Origin: Talpa occidentalis
Taxonomy: Eukaryota > Chordata > Mammalia > Eulipotyphla > Talpidae
NCBI RefSeq assembly: GCF_014898055.3
Contig: NW_023602073.1
Span: 83,370,678 to 83,434,677, forward strand
Length of the DNA: 64,000 nucleotides
Direction of reading: 5' to 3'
Both the position numbers and the translations under genes were made by a program. The notes beneath the pieces are model-generated. The model did not search any database, had not been told where the DNA came from, and worked only from the letters and a program-made list of their open reading frames with translations. Positions within the stretch are counted from its first letter, which is position 1. The number at the start of each line of letters is the position of its first letter. Below are positions 10,905-24,419 of this stretch, one piece after another.

Positions 10905-11510
10905 TAAGTCACCTCTATTGGACACCTTCTCCAGTTTCCTCCATAATGTCTCTTTCTTCTCTGTTGCACTGTTTGGTCCTCCATTTTTAGACTTTCATGA
11001 AACATCACACTGCAGGGAGTGGGTCTGATAGTCACTAACAGGCTGCCTGGGTATTGCAGCACTCACTGACGCAACCCCAAAGCTTAGGAGGGTTAGTCTC
11101 TCATGGGGCAAACTTTGCTCAAAGGGAAAAGGAGGATGAGAGTGGGTTCACTAATAATCCCCCTCCCCTTTTTTGGCGGGTGGACTACTCTTAGGGGAAG
11201 TTCCTTCTTAGACTGTTCTGGATGTCTGCATGCTCAGTGAATGCACCTACTGAGCAACTTCATGTGTTTATAGCTAGCTGAGAACATTAATCATGTTCTG
11301 CAATGTCAGCTATGTTCTGTATTGCAATAACCAGGGCAGTAACATGCTGATTCACATTCTTCTTCCCTTTCTTTTTCTTTATCCCTTATTACCCTTTATG
11401 CTCACTGCCCTGGGCTTGCACTTCTCAAATGAATTGCTATCAACTTAATCCTTATCTCAGGCTCTGCTTTCTAGTACAGCATCTTATTAGGCTGTCTCCA
11501 AATATTAGGA
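10905..11510 (+). mobile_element. LTR-like block, family not identified
   Basis: CTGCCTGGGTATTGCAGCAC, a CTCATGGGGCAAACTTTGCTC segment and a 3' end running AATTGCTATCAACTTAATCC, TTATCTCAGGCTCTGCTTTC resemble ERV LTR 3' halves. I cannot name the family, and the boundaries are approximate. Confidence 0.35.
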
Positions 11511-13900
11511 AATTAGAGAAACAAATGTTTCCAAACTCATGAGTGCTTTTTCTATTGAATAAAAACCTTAAAATAATACAGATAAACAGAGATATACATT
11601 GAGGAAAAGTTTTAAAAGAAACACCACAAACCTGCCTTCTTTTTCACAAGTTTTGCTCTTTGTCTTCTGCTAAACTGCATCTATTATCAATCAATTCTTA
11701 ACCTTGACTTTGTATCAAAAAAAATAAAATCCTTTTATAATGCCCCATTAGTTAAAAAAAGGAGGGGTAAAAAGTACACTCCTGTAGACAGCATGCTTCT
11801 TTCAAAATCTCTATCTTTACAAACAGTGAAAGAATCCTAAATTTGGAGTGAGACTATGAGTCCTTGCTCTTTCTCTTACTGACTGTATGAAATGGTTGAT
11901 TTGCAGGAAGATGAGGAAAAGAAAGTTCAGTGAAAATTAACCAGTGTAATATAACACCAAAACTTGATTTTTTTGCCTAACATTAAATAGACAGCTTTTA
12001 TAAGATTTTCCTTGCAAAGCCTGCCCCAGTGTCTACAAATATCACTGACACATGCTTCCTTTTACTGATTGGCTATCAGCTCATATTCGTCTCCCTTGTC
12101 TTGCCAACCAGGTTGTAGGGATGTGTGGGCAGGTTCTCTCAGTCATTTTGTCTTTCTCACAAGTAAGCACTTGATAATTGCTGATTTACTATTGGAGAGG
12201 ATTGGCAATGATCACTCACATTGTAAATATCGAATCAAACTGAGAAATCTTTAATGTCCTTTATAGGTCTGCACCTGCCCAAAGGATGAAATAAGCAAGG
12301 TAAATATGTTCAGCGACATCCCCTGACTTTGAAATTTTTCTACTTAATTCTGAGGTCCACTAGACATGATGGCCAAAGTTGGGGTGGGGTGGGGTCATAG
12401 GATATAACTCCATGTCTAGAAGAATAGTCATGTTCAAAAGTCCCTGCACCCAGTGGTGAGAGCAGAAGAGCTACCTGGGTCCCTGAGGGATAGTAGATGT
12501 TTTTGGTCCTATGTTAATTATACAAACTCTTCCAGAGGATTTACTTCATTAGCTTTACAAAAGTTGGCCTCATAGACTGGAAACTGAACAAAATATGTAT
12601 TGGCTATTTTTATTTCTCAAAAACAGCAATTCAAATAATATTAATCTCAGGTGACATTTACTTTGGTTAGAGCATGCATCTTAAAGCAGGCAATTTTCTT
12701 CTAGTCAAAGTGGGATTGGTAGTTTTAAAAATAGTCAGATCCGCCTATCATTCACATCAAGTTATAAAAAAAGAAGCTAGGTCTATGCTTGACAGATTCC
12801 AAAGATAGTCTTCGGTATGATTAGCTAATACTCACAGTACTGCCTGGTCTCTTTAATATTAATGAACTACTAATGTCAATGTGAGAAACTGTGCAAAGAG
12901 CATGGAGGTTTTTTTTTTAAATATAATTACCCAGGCAGCAGTAAGATTTACATTTGGGATTTTACAGTAATTAGAGAAATACTCATGAATAAGCATATGC
13001 TAAAATACATCCATTTTACAGAATATAGTGTTGGGTTTATGCTATAAGAAGAAAGATAGATGACTATCACAAATCAAGAGTTATTACTTTCCCTGAACTT
13101 GCTCCTTGGTCAATAGATTGAAAACATCTATCTACATTATAAGTCATCCAATAGCTTCTGTATATTAAGTGCCCAGAGGTGGTGAAATCCATTCTCTGCA
13201 CTGCATATAGGGACGTTCTTCAAAACCATGTGGCAGGATAAATTATTCAGATTATAATGTATACTCACTGCTGATGAAGAGTCAGAATGAATGGGATTTA
13301 TTTGGGTTTGATTTTCTCTTCATTTCTCTCTTACTTCCACTTTTACACAGCAGGATTATATACAAGATTACAACAGGAGTTGCTTAAAGACATTCTCTTC
13401 CTTGATTTTGAGGAAGCCTAAATTATTTGAGTTTCTGATCAGAGTCCTTGAGGAGGGAGGGATGGGGCAAGGCCCACAAGAGTAGGTCAAGCACCTTCTG
13501 AGCAGCCCTCCCGAATTCTGTATCTTTCTTCCAGATGTCCCTGTATTGGCATAGTGATTAGGCACGACTGAGTGAGTCCCTTTATGTGCTACCATAGATG
13601 TCCCCTCTTATCAGACTGCAGTTTCACTATTTCCTGTAGATGATATCAGCTGCCCTTAACATTTCCCTTAATCATGGCGCTGGGGGGATATTATGTTGCG
13701 TGGGCCACAAATCTGTGGATTAGACATCATGTAAGCCCTCAATGGTTCTAGCTGAGGTGCTGAAGACAGGGAAAGCCAAATAATACCATTAATCATCATC
13801 TAATGCTATGAGGGTGAGCCACAGGTCCTTCCAGGATGGAAGGAGTCCAAAGGAGTCAACTGGACACCAAGTGGATAATTGCTATTTTTTAATAAATCAT
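11511..13900. other. Unique intergenic DNA, nothing recognised
   Basis: The longest open frame (minus strand, 13368-13595) has no recognisable domain. I see no strong repeat match. Confidence 0.4.
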
Positions 13901-13914
13901 ATTGGGGGTCCAAA

Positions 13915-14425
13915 TTGGTTTCAGTTCACACTCCCATGTTTATTGCATGTTTACTGCAGCACTACTTATAGTAGCCAAGATATGAAAACAAGTTAAGGGC
14001 CCCAACCAATGAGTGGATTAGAAAATGTGTGTAATACACACACATACACACACAACACAATGGAATACTACTAAGTGATAAAAAAGATAAACCCATGACA
14101 TTTATGGCAACAAGATGGAGCTAGAAGAGATAATGCTAAGAGAAAGATAAATACCAGCTGATGGTATCACATGTATGGAATATAGAGAAACTGAGCAAAG
14201 AGTCAAAGAAAAACAGTAAAACCAACTCTTGAAAGCTGAGGGGAAGGGACAGAGATGGGGACAAGGTATTGGGGAGGAGGGAGGGAACACTGGACTGTGA
14301 TAGTTGTGCTTTGGTAGTGGGAGAACTATAGTGACCACACCTGAAGGAAGAAATCCTATACTGTCAAAAATTAACAAGGATGTAAAACAACGGTACTTCA
14401 TTTAAAAAATAATAACTTTAAAAAA
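13915..14425 (+). mobile_element. Old L1 3' end
   Basis: Degraded ORF2 C-terminus on the plus strand (TTTACTGCAGCACTACTTAT, ACAATGGAATACTACTAAG, ATGGCAACAAGATGGAGCTAG), followed by an L1-like 3' UTR with a GGGGAGGAGGGAGGGA purine block and an A-rich end near 14425. A (CA)n stretch at 14035-14060 has grown inside it. Confidence 0.85.
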
Positions 14426-14769
14426 CCCAAAACTAAAAGATTGATAGTGTTCCATGGCAAACTCCATGCCTTTGGAAATTTTTCTGTTGAAGGTACAGAA
14501 GATCCAGGAGTAGGAGCAGCAAGCAGTTTTCTTGGCTCCAATGAGGTTTATAACTCCTTCATCATGGTTTGATATTTTTATTTTAGAGCATAAAATTTTA
14601 CAAATACAAGATCTGAACTTTGCATATTACCTTTCCCTTTGGTTTAAATCATTAAGATCATATTTAAAAAATATTTTTAGCTTGGTTTTGAATATAATGA
14701 CCTTAAAAGACTATATTAGAGTTTCCCTTAAAATTAAAGATTATATGTCATATATTCTCCTCATAAGTT
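14426..14769. other. Unique spacer
   Basis: AT-rich sequence between two old L1 ends. Nothing was recognised in it. Confidence 0.4.
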
Positions 14770-15268
14770 TTAACCCAGGAGAAATTAGTGTGTATGCTCA
14801 CAAAAGAGACTTGTAAAAGTATGCTCATAGCAGTTTTATTCATAATAGCCCAAAACATGAGAAAATTCAAATGTCTGTCTGTGGGAATATCATATATAAA
14901 TTGTGGTAAAGTGATACAATGAGATCTACACAAGCAAAAAAAGGGAGGGGCAATTGATATGTACAATAATATGGCTGTATCTCAAAAGCATTATGTTGGC
15001 AAAAGAAGCCATAAACAAGAGTATATATTTTATGATTCCATTTATATAAAATCTAAGAAACCAACAATATGAATCAATGGTAACAGATGTAAAAAAAAAA
15101 TGTAGGGATGGGAAGGCTGCTGTATGGAAAAACAAGGAAATTTTGTGGAAATAAATTTATGTCTTGTTTTAGATGGAGAGGCCTTGGGTTTATACATATG
15201 CTGGTGTGATGGAGCTATCTCTTAGGATTTGTGTATTATAGTGTATGTAAATTACTTCTAAACAAAGA
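14770..15268 (+). mobile_element. Ancient L1 (L1M-type) 3' end
   Basis: It shows the 3' pattern typical of old mammalian L1: CATAGCAGTTTTATTCATAA, ACATGAGAAAATTCAAATGTC, then GTGATACAATGAGATC, ATTTTATGATTCCATTTATA and a TCTTAGGATTTGTGTATTAT-type 3' UTR ending with TGTAAATTACTTC. It is heavily diverged. Confidence 0.8.
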
Positions 15269-15630
15269 ACAGAGAACAAAAGCCAAACTGGTTTCTTTTA
15301 CAAGCAGGTGGGCATTTAGAGGTAGTAGCAGTTAGACTGAATTTGGCAGGTGGAAGTCTATGCTGGTGGGTTCACGTGAATCTGCACTTTATTCATGTGC
15401 CCATCATGTCAGTTGTAGGGTGGCTGATGATGAAAGTGGGCTAATATCAATTGGATGAGCCATTTTGTCTTCTTGGGTATTTATCACCTCTTATAGCGTG
15501 GGTGTTAATATGTGACACAGAAATCTCTAAACTTTGCGCTTGTGCCATATGGCTATTCTGTTTCTTCTCCAGGCCTCCTTGCTTGAGGAGTGTAGTAAAT
15601 AGGATCCTTTTGGATGAGCAAAGTTAATTT
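15269..15630. other. Unique or unplaced DNA
   Basis: No gene or certain repeat was recognised. Confidence 0.35.
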
Positions 15631-15631
15631 A

Positions 15632-15760
15632 TTTTTTAAAATTGTATCACCTTTTATTGCAGTAACATTGGCTTACAACACTATATATGATTTAGGGTAA
15701 CTGGTTGATACCTTTTAAGATATATGTTACCACACCCACCACAGAGCAACAACCATTTTT
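15632..15760 (-). mobile_element. Old L1 3' UTR fragment
   Basis: It shares the pattern ...AACATTGGCTTACAACAC...TTACCACACCCACCACAG with the fragments at 25545-25650 and 36638-36760. These all look like reverse-oriented 3' UTRs of an older lineage-specific L1. Confidence 0.55.
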
Positions 15761-17708
15761 TGGATGAGTAAATTAAAAAAGGAAACACCAGTTTTATACA
15801 AAGTTGAGTAGTTCAAGGGACTATTAAAATATAAAGGATAGATTGGTAAGTTTGATTAAATTTGTGGTGATTTAATACTCAGAAGTCTCATTTTTTAATT
15901 CTTAGAAATCATCACCACCCTTATGTCAAAGGAAGAGTGATGCCAAAAGAGGGGGAGAAAGAGGCAGGGAGGTATTTCCCTGGTAGTTACTAAGCATAAC
16001 TTCTCATTTTAGCAGGATACTGTCAATACAGGCACAAGAATGAACAAGATAAAACCAGGTTATGAAGCCATAATAGGTATGTGAAGCTAGGGAGGGTATG
16101 ATCTGAATTTGAGGCAAAGAGCTCTCAGGAGAAACTGCCAAATAAAAACAAGAAGGATTAGTCTACTGTTTTAAACCTCTCACTTCCCAACAGTTAGAAT
16201 AGGAGCCTTCTGGGCTTTCAGAGTGAGAAAGCTTCTGGTTTGAGGAATATGCCATAAGGGACCCTGCTAAGGGCCTTATGAAAAGGCACAGTTGGAGCAA
16301 ACAGCCTGCTGACAGTTGAGATTTGAATTTCAAATGCAAGAACTTCTGAAAGAAAAACAGTCTTAGTGCAACATAAATTGCTTCCAAACACTCAAAGTCA
16401 CAGCAGAAAGGGCAACAGAAAACCACATGAGGCAAAACAATTTTGATAAACTGTTATAAATTCTGTTCTTTTCCCTCTACATCCCTCACCCCACATTTCC
16501 CCAAATAACCAAAAGAAGCAGTAAAAATTAATTGAAACTGTGCAGGAAGTTCCAGAAATTCTGAAGAAGGAGGTATATTTGAAAACTAGATGCTATGACT
16601 AAATCAACAGACTCCATTGGGCAAATATCCCATAGAGAGAAAAATTTGTGATTGAGTGTGAAGTCGGGTATGTATTTAACTTGTAAAGGTGGAACCTGTG
16701 TCCTGTAGGTTTTAAGCTATTCCTGAAGGCCCAATAAGGTGCATATACAGCAATTAATCATCACATGTTATATCACCAAGCAGTCTGCAATAGGTTTAAG
16801 ATGCCTCAATGAAAGAACCTTCACTTTATGTCTGGAAAAAAAACTCATTGGAGCATGTACCACTGTGTGGCTGAGATATGAGAAGTGCCAACTATATATG
16901 TCACATATCCAGAAATCATCAGAATGTTAATTCTTTTCATAGAAAGGAAAATACAATTTTGTGAGTCAAATCTGAAGAACCAAGTAAAATGAGTTGGAGG
17001 ACAGGCTTAAGAATAAATTTGAAATGCATAGGCAGATTCCTGTTTTTCCACACCTGTTTTCTTTGTGTTTAATGTATCCCTACTGCTGACCCTGTCAAAG
17101 AGCAAATGTTGGATTCCTGCATTTCAGGCTGTCGATGTATTATTCTACCAGTGGGAAATAAGGTTCTTGCAGCCCTATTACAGGAAGCCAAATTGCTTCA
17201 TCCCCAGAAGCCAGAGGATTTCACTAGCTAGCAGTGGGGAGCCCATACAAAGCTGTAATTTGCAATCTGAATCTAATTTCAAACTTCATCTAAAAAATGA
17301 AAATTAATATATTGAAGAAACTCCCTGTATTACTAGCTAGCTTCTTTAGAATTTATGTGTAAAAGATTTTTGGGGAGAAAATTAGTTTGAGTTTAACCAT
17401 TGTCTCACATATTCTTTTATTTTGCATATATTAACTACAGTAAATCTGGGTGAAGACTCATTGTACATTATTAAGAAGTCATTCATCACATTATCCAAAG
17501 GAATAGTACTTTAAAAATTTTACTAGCTTAACAAAATAATTTCATCTTTTGTAAAAGTGAAAAATTTATGTGAATTCAGCCTTCAAATAGACTGGCAGGA
17601 GAGTGCTGTACCAACGTGAGATTGAATTTAGGGGCTGTCACTCCCTGTAGATGAAGAGTATGATGTGCAAAACAAAGGTCACACAGAGCTGAGCTTTGGC
17701 TCAGTTCA
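15761..17708. other. Unique intergenic DNA, nothing recognised
   Basis: No open frame with a recognisable motif and no strong repeat. Confidence 0.4.
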
Positions 17709-17720
17709 CCTGTACCTACC

Positions 17721-18006
17721 TTTTTTTTTTTTTAAAGACTTATTTATTTTTACAAGCACTGGGTACAGTCAGAAGCGCGGGAGGGTGAGAGAATTCACCA
17801 GAGCCAGAGCGGGGAGCAGAACAGGCAGATGGACAAAGTACACTGCTGAGGGGAGCAGCGGGCAGCAGGAGGGGTCTGCGCACCAGGAGAGGTCTGTGCC
17901 CCATCTGGGACCCTCACCCGGTGGCCAGGGATGATCGAACCTGCGCTGCAGAGGCTGCGGGCAGCTTCGCAACGCAGCGCTCAACCGCTGCGCCACCAGG
18001 GGAGGC
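17721..18006 (-). mobile_element. Full-length tRNA-derived SINE, long form
   Basis: On the plus strand it runs from poly(T) and AAAGACTTATTTATTTTTAC, through the GC-rich body (CACTGCTGAGGGGAGCAGCG), to the reverse B box (GGGATGATCGAACC) and the A-box region (CAACCGCTGCGCCACCAGG). Imperfect 12-bp TSDs (CCTGTACCTACC / CCTGCACCTACC) flank it at 17709-17720 and 18007-18018. It is CpG-rich and therefore fairly young. Confidence 0.95.
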
Positions 18007-18018
18007 CCTGCACCTACC

Positions 18019-19899
18019 CCTTTCTAAAGCCGAATAAATTGAGCTGGTTACTGTCTTCAGCTTCCTGACCATAATAAGTTCACAGTGAAGTGAAGGAAAA
18101 GAGCAAGGGGATTTCACAACAGAAAAGTCTCCCATAACTTGAAAGGCAGTTAGTAGCTGAGACTAGATACAGATATTATAAGATAAACATACCTCCCTTT
18201 AGAGAGGGAGCTTGGAAATGCAGTCATAGGGCTAGCTTTCTTAAATTAAAAAAAAATATATATATCAAAACCCCTTATTTTCAACTTCTCCACTTCCTAT
18301 TTGATATCTGGAGCTCTTAGCAAATGATGAAAATCAGCCAAGTTGTGTTTTTCCTCCCTTTGCTTATTCCCAGCCTCTGCTGAAAGTAAATGCTAAAAAG
18401 CTTTGAAGTGATCACAAGTTGGACATAAGGTAAGGAACTGAGTCTGAATAATTTCCCAGCTGTTATTCAGTTCTGGATAACTAAAGCTTGAAGGACACAT
18501 ACCATGGTGGAGGGTTGTGGAGCCTGAAGCTTGTATAATTTGGGGGAGGGGCAGGGACTTTTTAGAAAAGAAGACCCATTTATTAAATCAATAGCAGGTA
18601 TAAAGGCACACAATTTGTTCTTAATTAGAAACCACAAGGAATTAAAAAATTTAAAAAGTTGACAAATACTTCTATCTCTAGGACATTGTTTCTTGTTTGA
18701 ATTTCTGCACTAATTCTTTCCTGGCTCTTTTCTATTCTTACCACCATTGGAGAGGCTGTTGTCAGGATCAGCTACATAATTTGCATGGTCGAGTGCAAAC
18801 GAAACCCTGTGGTCTCGTCTTCAAAATTAAGAAATGCAAGACGGTTACAGCAGAACATTAAACCAAGCACTGGGTGCTTTAGAGTACAGGGCCCTATGTG
18901 ATTGCACAGAATGTATGTACATGAAGTCAGTCAACATAAAAACAGAGAAAAATAATACAATATTTTTACTAATTATGGACCTACCTTTATGATACACTTT
19001 CCCTACATTTTTAGGTTGCATATTCCTTGTTTCCCACCTCATTAGATAAGTACTTCGTAATACTTTTTTAATGTAAAATAATTCTCTTTCTTTAGAATGT
19101 TTGAAATTCATCTTAAAAATATTAGTAGTTTAGAAGTTTCCTTCAGCATCCTGATTCAATATTGGTCATGTTTTTAGGATTTTTGTCAAATTTGGGAAAG
19201 CTCACTGTTAAATTTCTTTTTTTGTGGGAACAGGGAGATTTGTTTTCCACAGTTAGACTGCACCCCATCTGAATACTTCAGGTGTCACACTATCTATAGT
19301 ATTCTATCTCACACTACAATATAACCTCTGGTCTTGTTCCTTGTTTTGACATTTCTGGAACTGGCACAAGAGTGGGTACAGGAGAATTCTTTAAAGCCAT
19401 TCCTTCACTAGAACAGCTAGCATAACATCAAAGTGATATCCTAAACTTAAGTTCCTCTTGGGCTGTATTCCAAGGATATCCATAGCCCCGACACTCACAG
19501 ACAGGAGGGAAAATGTGATTGAGTTTGGGGGAAAGTGGGGAGTCAAAGTAGAGATAGTACCCATAGCTGATTATCATTATAATCTCACTTTTGTAAATTT
19601 TATAACATGTGACATAGAAGGGGTCATGCGAACTTAACCCTAATAGTGTCTTAATAAATCTACTTTTGATGGTAAAACATACCAGCCTGGCATCTGGCAG
19701 TCTACTCAGGTGGAACAAAGTATGCCAACAATAAGGAAAGCTATGAAGCTGGCTGCATTACAAGCTGAGCAAATGACAGCCATTACCTTTGTTAGAGGAC
19801 AGGTGACTTTTAAATTCCACATGGCAAGGGCTACTGGGTGCCCTTTGGTGTTTTAGATATTTCCATTTGAGCAATAAAGCAGACAGCAATCACCTGATG
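18019..19899. other. Unique intergenic DNA, nothing recognised
   Basis: AT-rich with short featureless open frames. Confidence 0.4.
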
Positions 19900-19909
19900 A
19901 ATGATACTT

Positions 19910-21239
19910 TTTTAAATTATTTTTTTATTTTTTTGCATTACTGTTCATTTTTAAACATTTGCTTCCCCCTACCCCCTCAGGTGCAGTCCCCACAGAGTTT
20001 CCCCCACCAATGCACCCGTGCATCTTCATGCCCATCCCCTGTGCTCCTCCCTCCCTCCCTCTGATCCCTCCCCTCTCCACGGAATGCCTCTAATCTATAA
20101 TTGTCTGTTTTTGCTTTGTTGTGGTTTGCACTGTTACTATTTTTTACACTGATGTCTTATTTGTTTTCCCTATTTTCCTGCTATAAGTGAAACCATCTGA
20201 TATTTTTCTTTTTCCTTCTGACTTATTTCACAGAGCATAATTCCTTCTAACTCCATCCACATTGCTGTGAATAGCACGTATTTATCTTTTTTGATTGCTG
20301 AATAATATTCCATTGTGTATATATACCTCATCTTCTTGATCCAGCCATCTATTTTTAGGCATTTGGGTTGTTTCCAGGTTTTACCTATAATAAATAGTGC
20401 TGCAATAAACATAGGGGTACAGATGGTCTTTTGAATCAATGTTTTTGGTCCTTTGGGTAGATCCTTAGGAGTGGAATCATCAGATCATATGGTAGCTCCA
20501 TTTTTAGTAGACTGAGGAACCTGCAGACAGCTTTCCATAGTGCCTGGACCAGCTTGCACTCCCACCAGCAATGTAGGAGAGTTCCTTTTTCACCACATCC
20601 TCGCCAACATTTGTTGTTGCTTGTTTTTTTGATATGTGCTATTCTCACTGGTGTAAGGTGGTATCTCAGTGTGGTTTTGATTTGCATTTCCCTGATTATA
20701 AGGGATGTTGAACATTTTTTCATATGCCCGCTGGTCATTTGCATTTCCTCTTTGGAGAAATGTCTTTTAAGTTCTTCTGCACATTTCCTGATTGTATTGT
20801 TTACTTTGTTTTTATTGAGTCATGTGAATTCTTTGTATATCTTTGTGACCAGTCCCTTGCAGTTGAATGTCGTGCAAAGATTTTTCCCAATCAGTGGGGT
20901 GTCGCTTTGTTTTGGTAATGCCTCTTTTGCTGTACAGAAGCTTTTCAGTTTGATGTAATCCCAGGTGTTTATCTTTTCCTTGATTATCTTTGCTTTGGGT
21001 GATGAGTCTTTAAAGATGTTATTGCGATACATGTCTTGTAGTGTTTTATATTTTCTTCTATATATTTTCTTCTATATATTTTATGGTTTCAGGTCTTATG
21101 TCCAGTTCTCTTATCCATTTTGAGTTGATTTTTGTGCACAGTGAGAGATAGTGGTCAAGTTTCATGTTTTTGCATGCGGTGGTCCAGTTTTCCCAGCACA
21201 AGTTATTGAACAAACTGTCCATGTTCCATTGCATTGAAC
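19910..21239 (-). mobile_element. 5'-truncated L1 with clear TSDs
   Basis: It contains the L1 3' UTR, ORF2 C-terminus and part of the post-RT region in reverse orientation. Minus-strand frames give [20 protein letters not shown] (within 20820-21032), [18 protein letters not shown] (within 20436-20744) and KQPKCLKIDGWIKKMRYIYT (within 20170-20439), separated by frameshifts. The 10-bp TSD AATGATACTT lies at 19900-19909 and 21240-21249. The 3' UTR lacks the long G-run block of the youngest copies and carries a pyrimidine-rich stretch on the plus strand at 20035-20085, so it is an older subfamily. Confidence 0.95.
20168..21032 (-). pseudogene. L1 ORF2 C-terminal part, frameshifted
   Basis: This is the C-terminal domain of ORF2p, including the Cys-rich motif (C-X3-C-X7-H-X4-C in [18 protein letters not shown]) needed for retrotransposition in active L1. 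Three reading frames are needed to read it. The ORF ends near 20170 (SLIAGK then stop). No endonuclease or RT catalytic residues are present. Confidence 0.9.
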
Positions 21240-21249
21240 AATGATACTT

Positions 21250-23855
21250 AACATAGAATAAGATCGATGAAAAAAGGTTACTTACTTATTTGAGGTAAAT
21301 GGCCATTTCTGAATAGATCCTTTGGTGTTTACTTATAGAAAAATACATTTATGATAAAAAGTGTTTCCCAGAAAGTTAAAGTTTTGTTCTGAAAAGAAAT
21401 GTTTTTCTCATTCTTTCGTAGGGCAGGGATTATAATAACCAAGGACTTCACCTGTAAAAGACTTAATTTGGCCATACCTACTGTATTTCATTTAGACACA
21501 AGGTACCCAGTGTTTCACAGAGCTTAAGAGTAGATGTATTTTTCAAACATTGGTTTTACAATCCAAGTTCAAGATAAACAAGAAAAAGGCTATAAAACAA
21601 AGAGACTATAAAGATATGCAGCAGTGTTGAATGTGCCTTTAGGGTCAACTTTTAATTTTTGTGTCAGAGATAGAAGCAGTGACATGGAAAATTAAAAACT
21701 AGATAATCTATCCAGCTGGTCAGGGCATAAGCTGACTCTCTGGGGAAAATCCAATGGCCTCTTCTACACCATCACATTCCTTGATTCCCTGGCCACCTTT
21801 GAGACTACAGAACTCTTTTTTTGGTGAACTTTCTTTCTTCATGCTCACTTTGCTTTGTCGACACTCACTTTCCATTTTTGTGAGATATGTTTTCTATTCC
21901 TTCCTGCACCTTGCTTTCTTTTTGCTCTCTCCTGAGCCCTTTTTCTCTCTGACCTCGTGACACTCTAGATTTTCTCACTCTAGCCCTTATCTTTCCCTCC
22001 TAGTCTTTGCTGACTGATCCACTGACTTCTAAAGTCTCAGCAGAGCTTAGAAAATTGTTCTGTTGTCATCCCAATCCTCTTAGTCATTCTTTTCAAAGAC
22101 TTCATGTCTTTCAAGGACACTAGGAGTCTTACTTCTGACTCTTCCAAGCTCTACTTCTGAAATCTTCCTCTCATCTGTCCTTTCCTTTCTATTTCCAATT
22201 GCATTATGTTAGGGTAGGCCCTCAACACTGCTTCACTGATTAAAGTAATCTCCTAATTACTATCTTTGCTTCAGTCAGAGAGAAACTACAGAGATCCCCT
22301 GTATACTCTGCTTCAGTCCCCATTCTTTTAATCAACTTGTTTTAATATAATAAGACTTTTAAAAATCTTTTAAATATTTACTGTAAGTACAACTAAATCT
22401 TATATACCACTGCTCAGGCATCTTCTAGTTCCCCACTGCCATCTTTCATAAAGAACATAATTTTTCAGTACACTTGGGTTTTTTCATAATTTGACTTTTA
22501 TACATATTTCTAGCATTATATCACACAGCTCTTCCTTATTTACCCTTTGTTTTAATGGAGAAGGAATAAAAGGACAAAGCAAAACACAGAGTATCCATGT
22601 GGATAATTGAGACCTGCCCAAATTTTGTATTTTCCCCAAAGCACCAACAAATGTTTTGATTAGTGATTTAATGAGAAAGGACATGTAGCTAGGTTAATGA
22701 CTAAGAAAATGAACAGAGGGACTGGGCCAATAATGAGCACAGATGCTCTTAAATGGAAGAGCTGGATATACAGGCTGTCCTCACCCATGGAAAGTTAAAG
22801 TCCTTGTAAAAAGCAACTCTTCAGTTAGTGAAGGCAGACTTCGCAAATGTCCCTCAGCACCATTTCTGGCACACTGAAATCTTATAAAAATCATTATGAG
22901 TGGACTGACAATTTCTGCTTTCTTTATGAAAGACAGGGAAATGTTCCAGAATACCTAACCTGGCATGCTTTCCTTACATCTCCTATTATCTCTTTCTTTT
23001 CACTGATATTTTATGTCATCTCTTGTGGAAAGCTAATTTTAAGGCAGTTTTCTCCACATTACTTTTTCTCAGAAGGAGATCTGATCATTTGGGGGACATA
23101 AAAGGAAATAAGGAAAATGCATTAGGCAAAACTAGGGCTTGGATAGTAGGAAGAAGTGGCACTGTGATAAAACAGAAAAAAATCACTTTCCTTAAATTAT
23201 TTGTTCTGTTAGTATATTGGAAGAAGTGGTATGATAACATATTCTTAAATACCCAATTCCTATTTCAGTTTACCTGACCTATTTTTATCAATTATATATT
23301 TGCAATGAAGTTTACTTCTAAAATACATATATTGAGCTCACACTCTACCTGCGTCCCCCGCAACCAGCTACATCCACCTACACACACCCATACATATTCA
23401 TACCATATTTGAAGAAATACAATGAATGAGGTCATCATTTAGAGCTCATTTAATCTATTGATATAAATTTTTAACTGACAACAGTTAATTGGCTTTGAGT
23501 AAGATTAAAAGCAAAAGCAATGAATACATGTAAGAAATAGGATGCAAAGGGTTTAAATTTAAGTGAGGATATTTTGGTGTAGTTTGTCTTTAATTGAATG
23601 GAAGGGAATTTTTAATCACTTTGAAAAGTCATGCTTTAAAAATTAAAATATGTTGTGATTAATTGAATTAAAATAAAAGCCATTAAAAGATAGAGGATTT
23701 AATAATTTTTAAACATCTCAAAATACTTTTAAAATTAAGAACACTAAAATAATGTATAATTATCTAGTCTCTTTAACCACAGAAAATTAGTTTACTAACA
23801 TTAATTAAGTCTCCCACTGACATTAGAAGTAAATTAAGAATATTATTAAATTGGT
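21250..23855. other. Unique intergenic DNA; pyrimidine-rich block at 21750-22330
   Basis: The 21750-22330 stretch is rich in CTTT/TCTC and resembles decayed L2-type sequence without a firm match. Open frames at 22847-23101 and 23023-23277 have no recognisable features. Confidence 0.35.
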
Positions 23856-23859
23856 TTTA

Positions 23860-23945
23860 CAAATGGCTAAATTGAGAAAGAGAAATATCAAGTGAATTTC
23901 CCAGGGTTATACTCAAGTCAGTGGAAATTAAAACCTGTGGATTTT
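23860..23945 (-). repeat. MIR-like fragment
   Basis: ACAAATGGCTAAATTGAGAA followed by a CCCAGGGTTATACTCAAGTC-type segment is the reverse of the MIR core. Confidence 0.5.
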
Positions 23946-24419
23946 AATTTATATTTGTATGGTTCTAATGATTATTGATGTATGTCATATCCCAAGCATA
24001 GCAGTTAAAGACATTAGTTACATACAAAAACTTTTTACAAGAGCTCACATATTTTTGAGACTCATAATTGTTCCCATTAGCGCTCATAAAACATTAATAA
24101 GAGTAAACATTAGTGCATTTTTCAAAGTCATAAAATATTTAAAATTTAGGTACATGAAATAAAAAGTTTTTGTGATAAGAATAGAAAGTACTAATTGATA
24201 TAAATATAGGTAAAATTTAAGAAAAACATCAAAGAAATTCATGACTCATTTACTTTTGTTTCACCAGTCCCTGAATATTAAACTCAGACTTTTCGTTATG
24301 GCTCTGAGTTCTTTTATGGTTTCTAACCACTTGAGGATTTTCTTTTTGTATTTTGCCCTAAGCTGTGCTTCATGATATCATCACTACCATCATCATATCA
24401 CCATTATGTTTGTTACTTA
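23946..24419. other. Unique AT-rich DNA
   Basis: Nothing recognised. Confidence 0.4.

Noticed and set aside
20554..20958. 134-codon plus-strand frame
   Set aside because: Antisense of L1 ORF2, not a protein.
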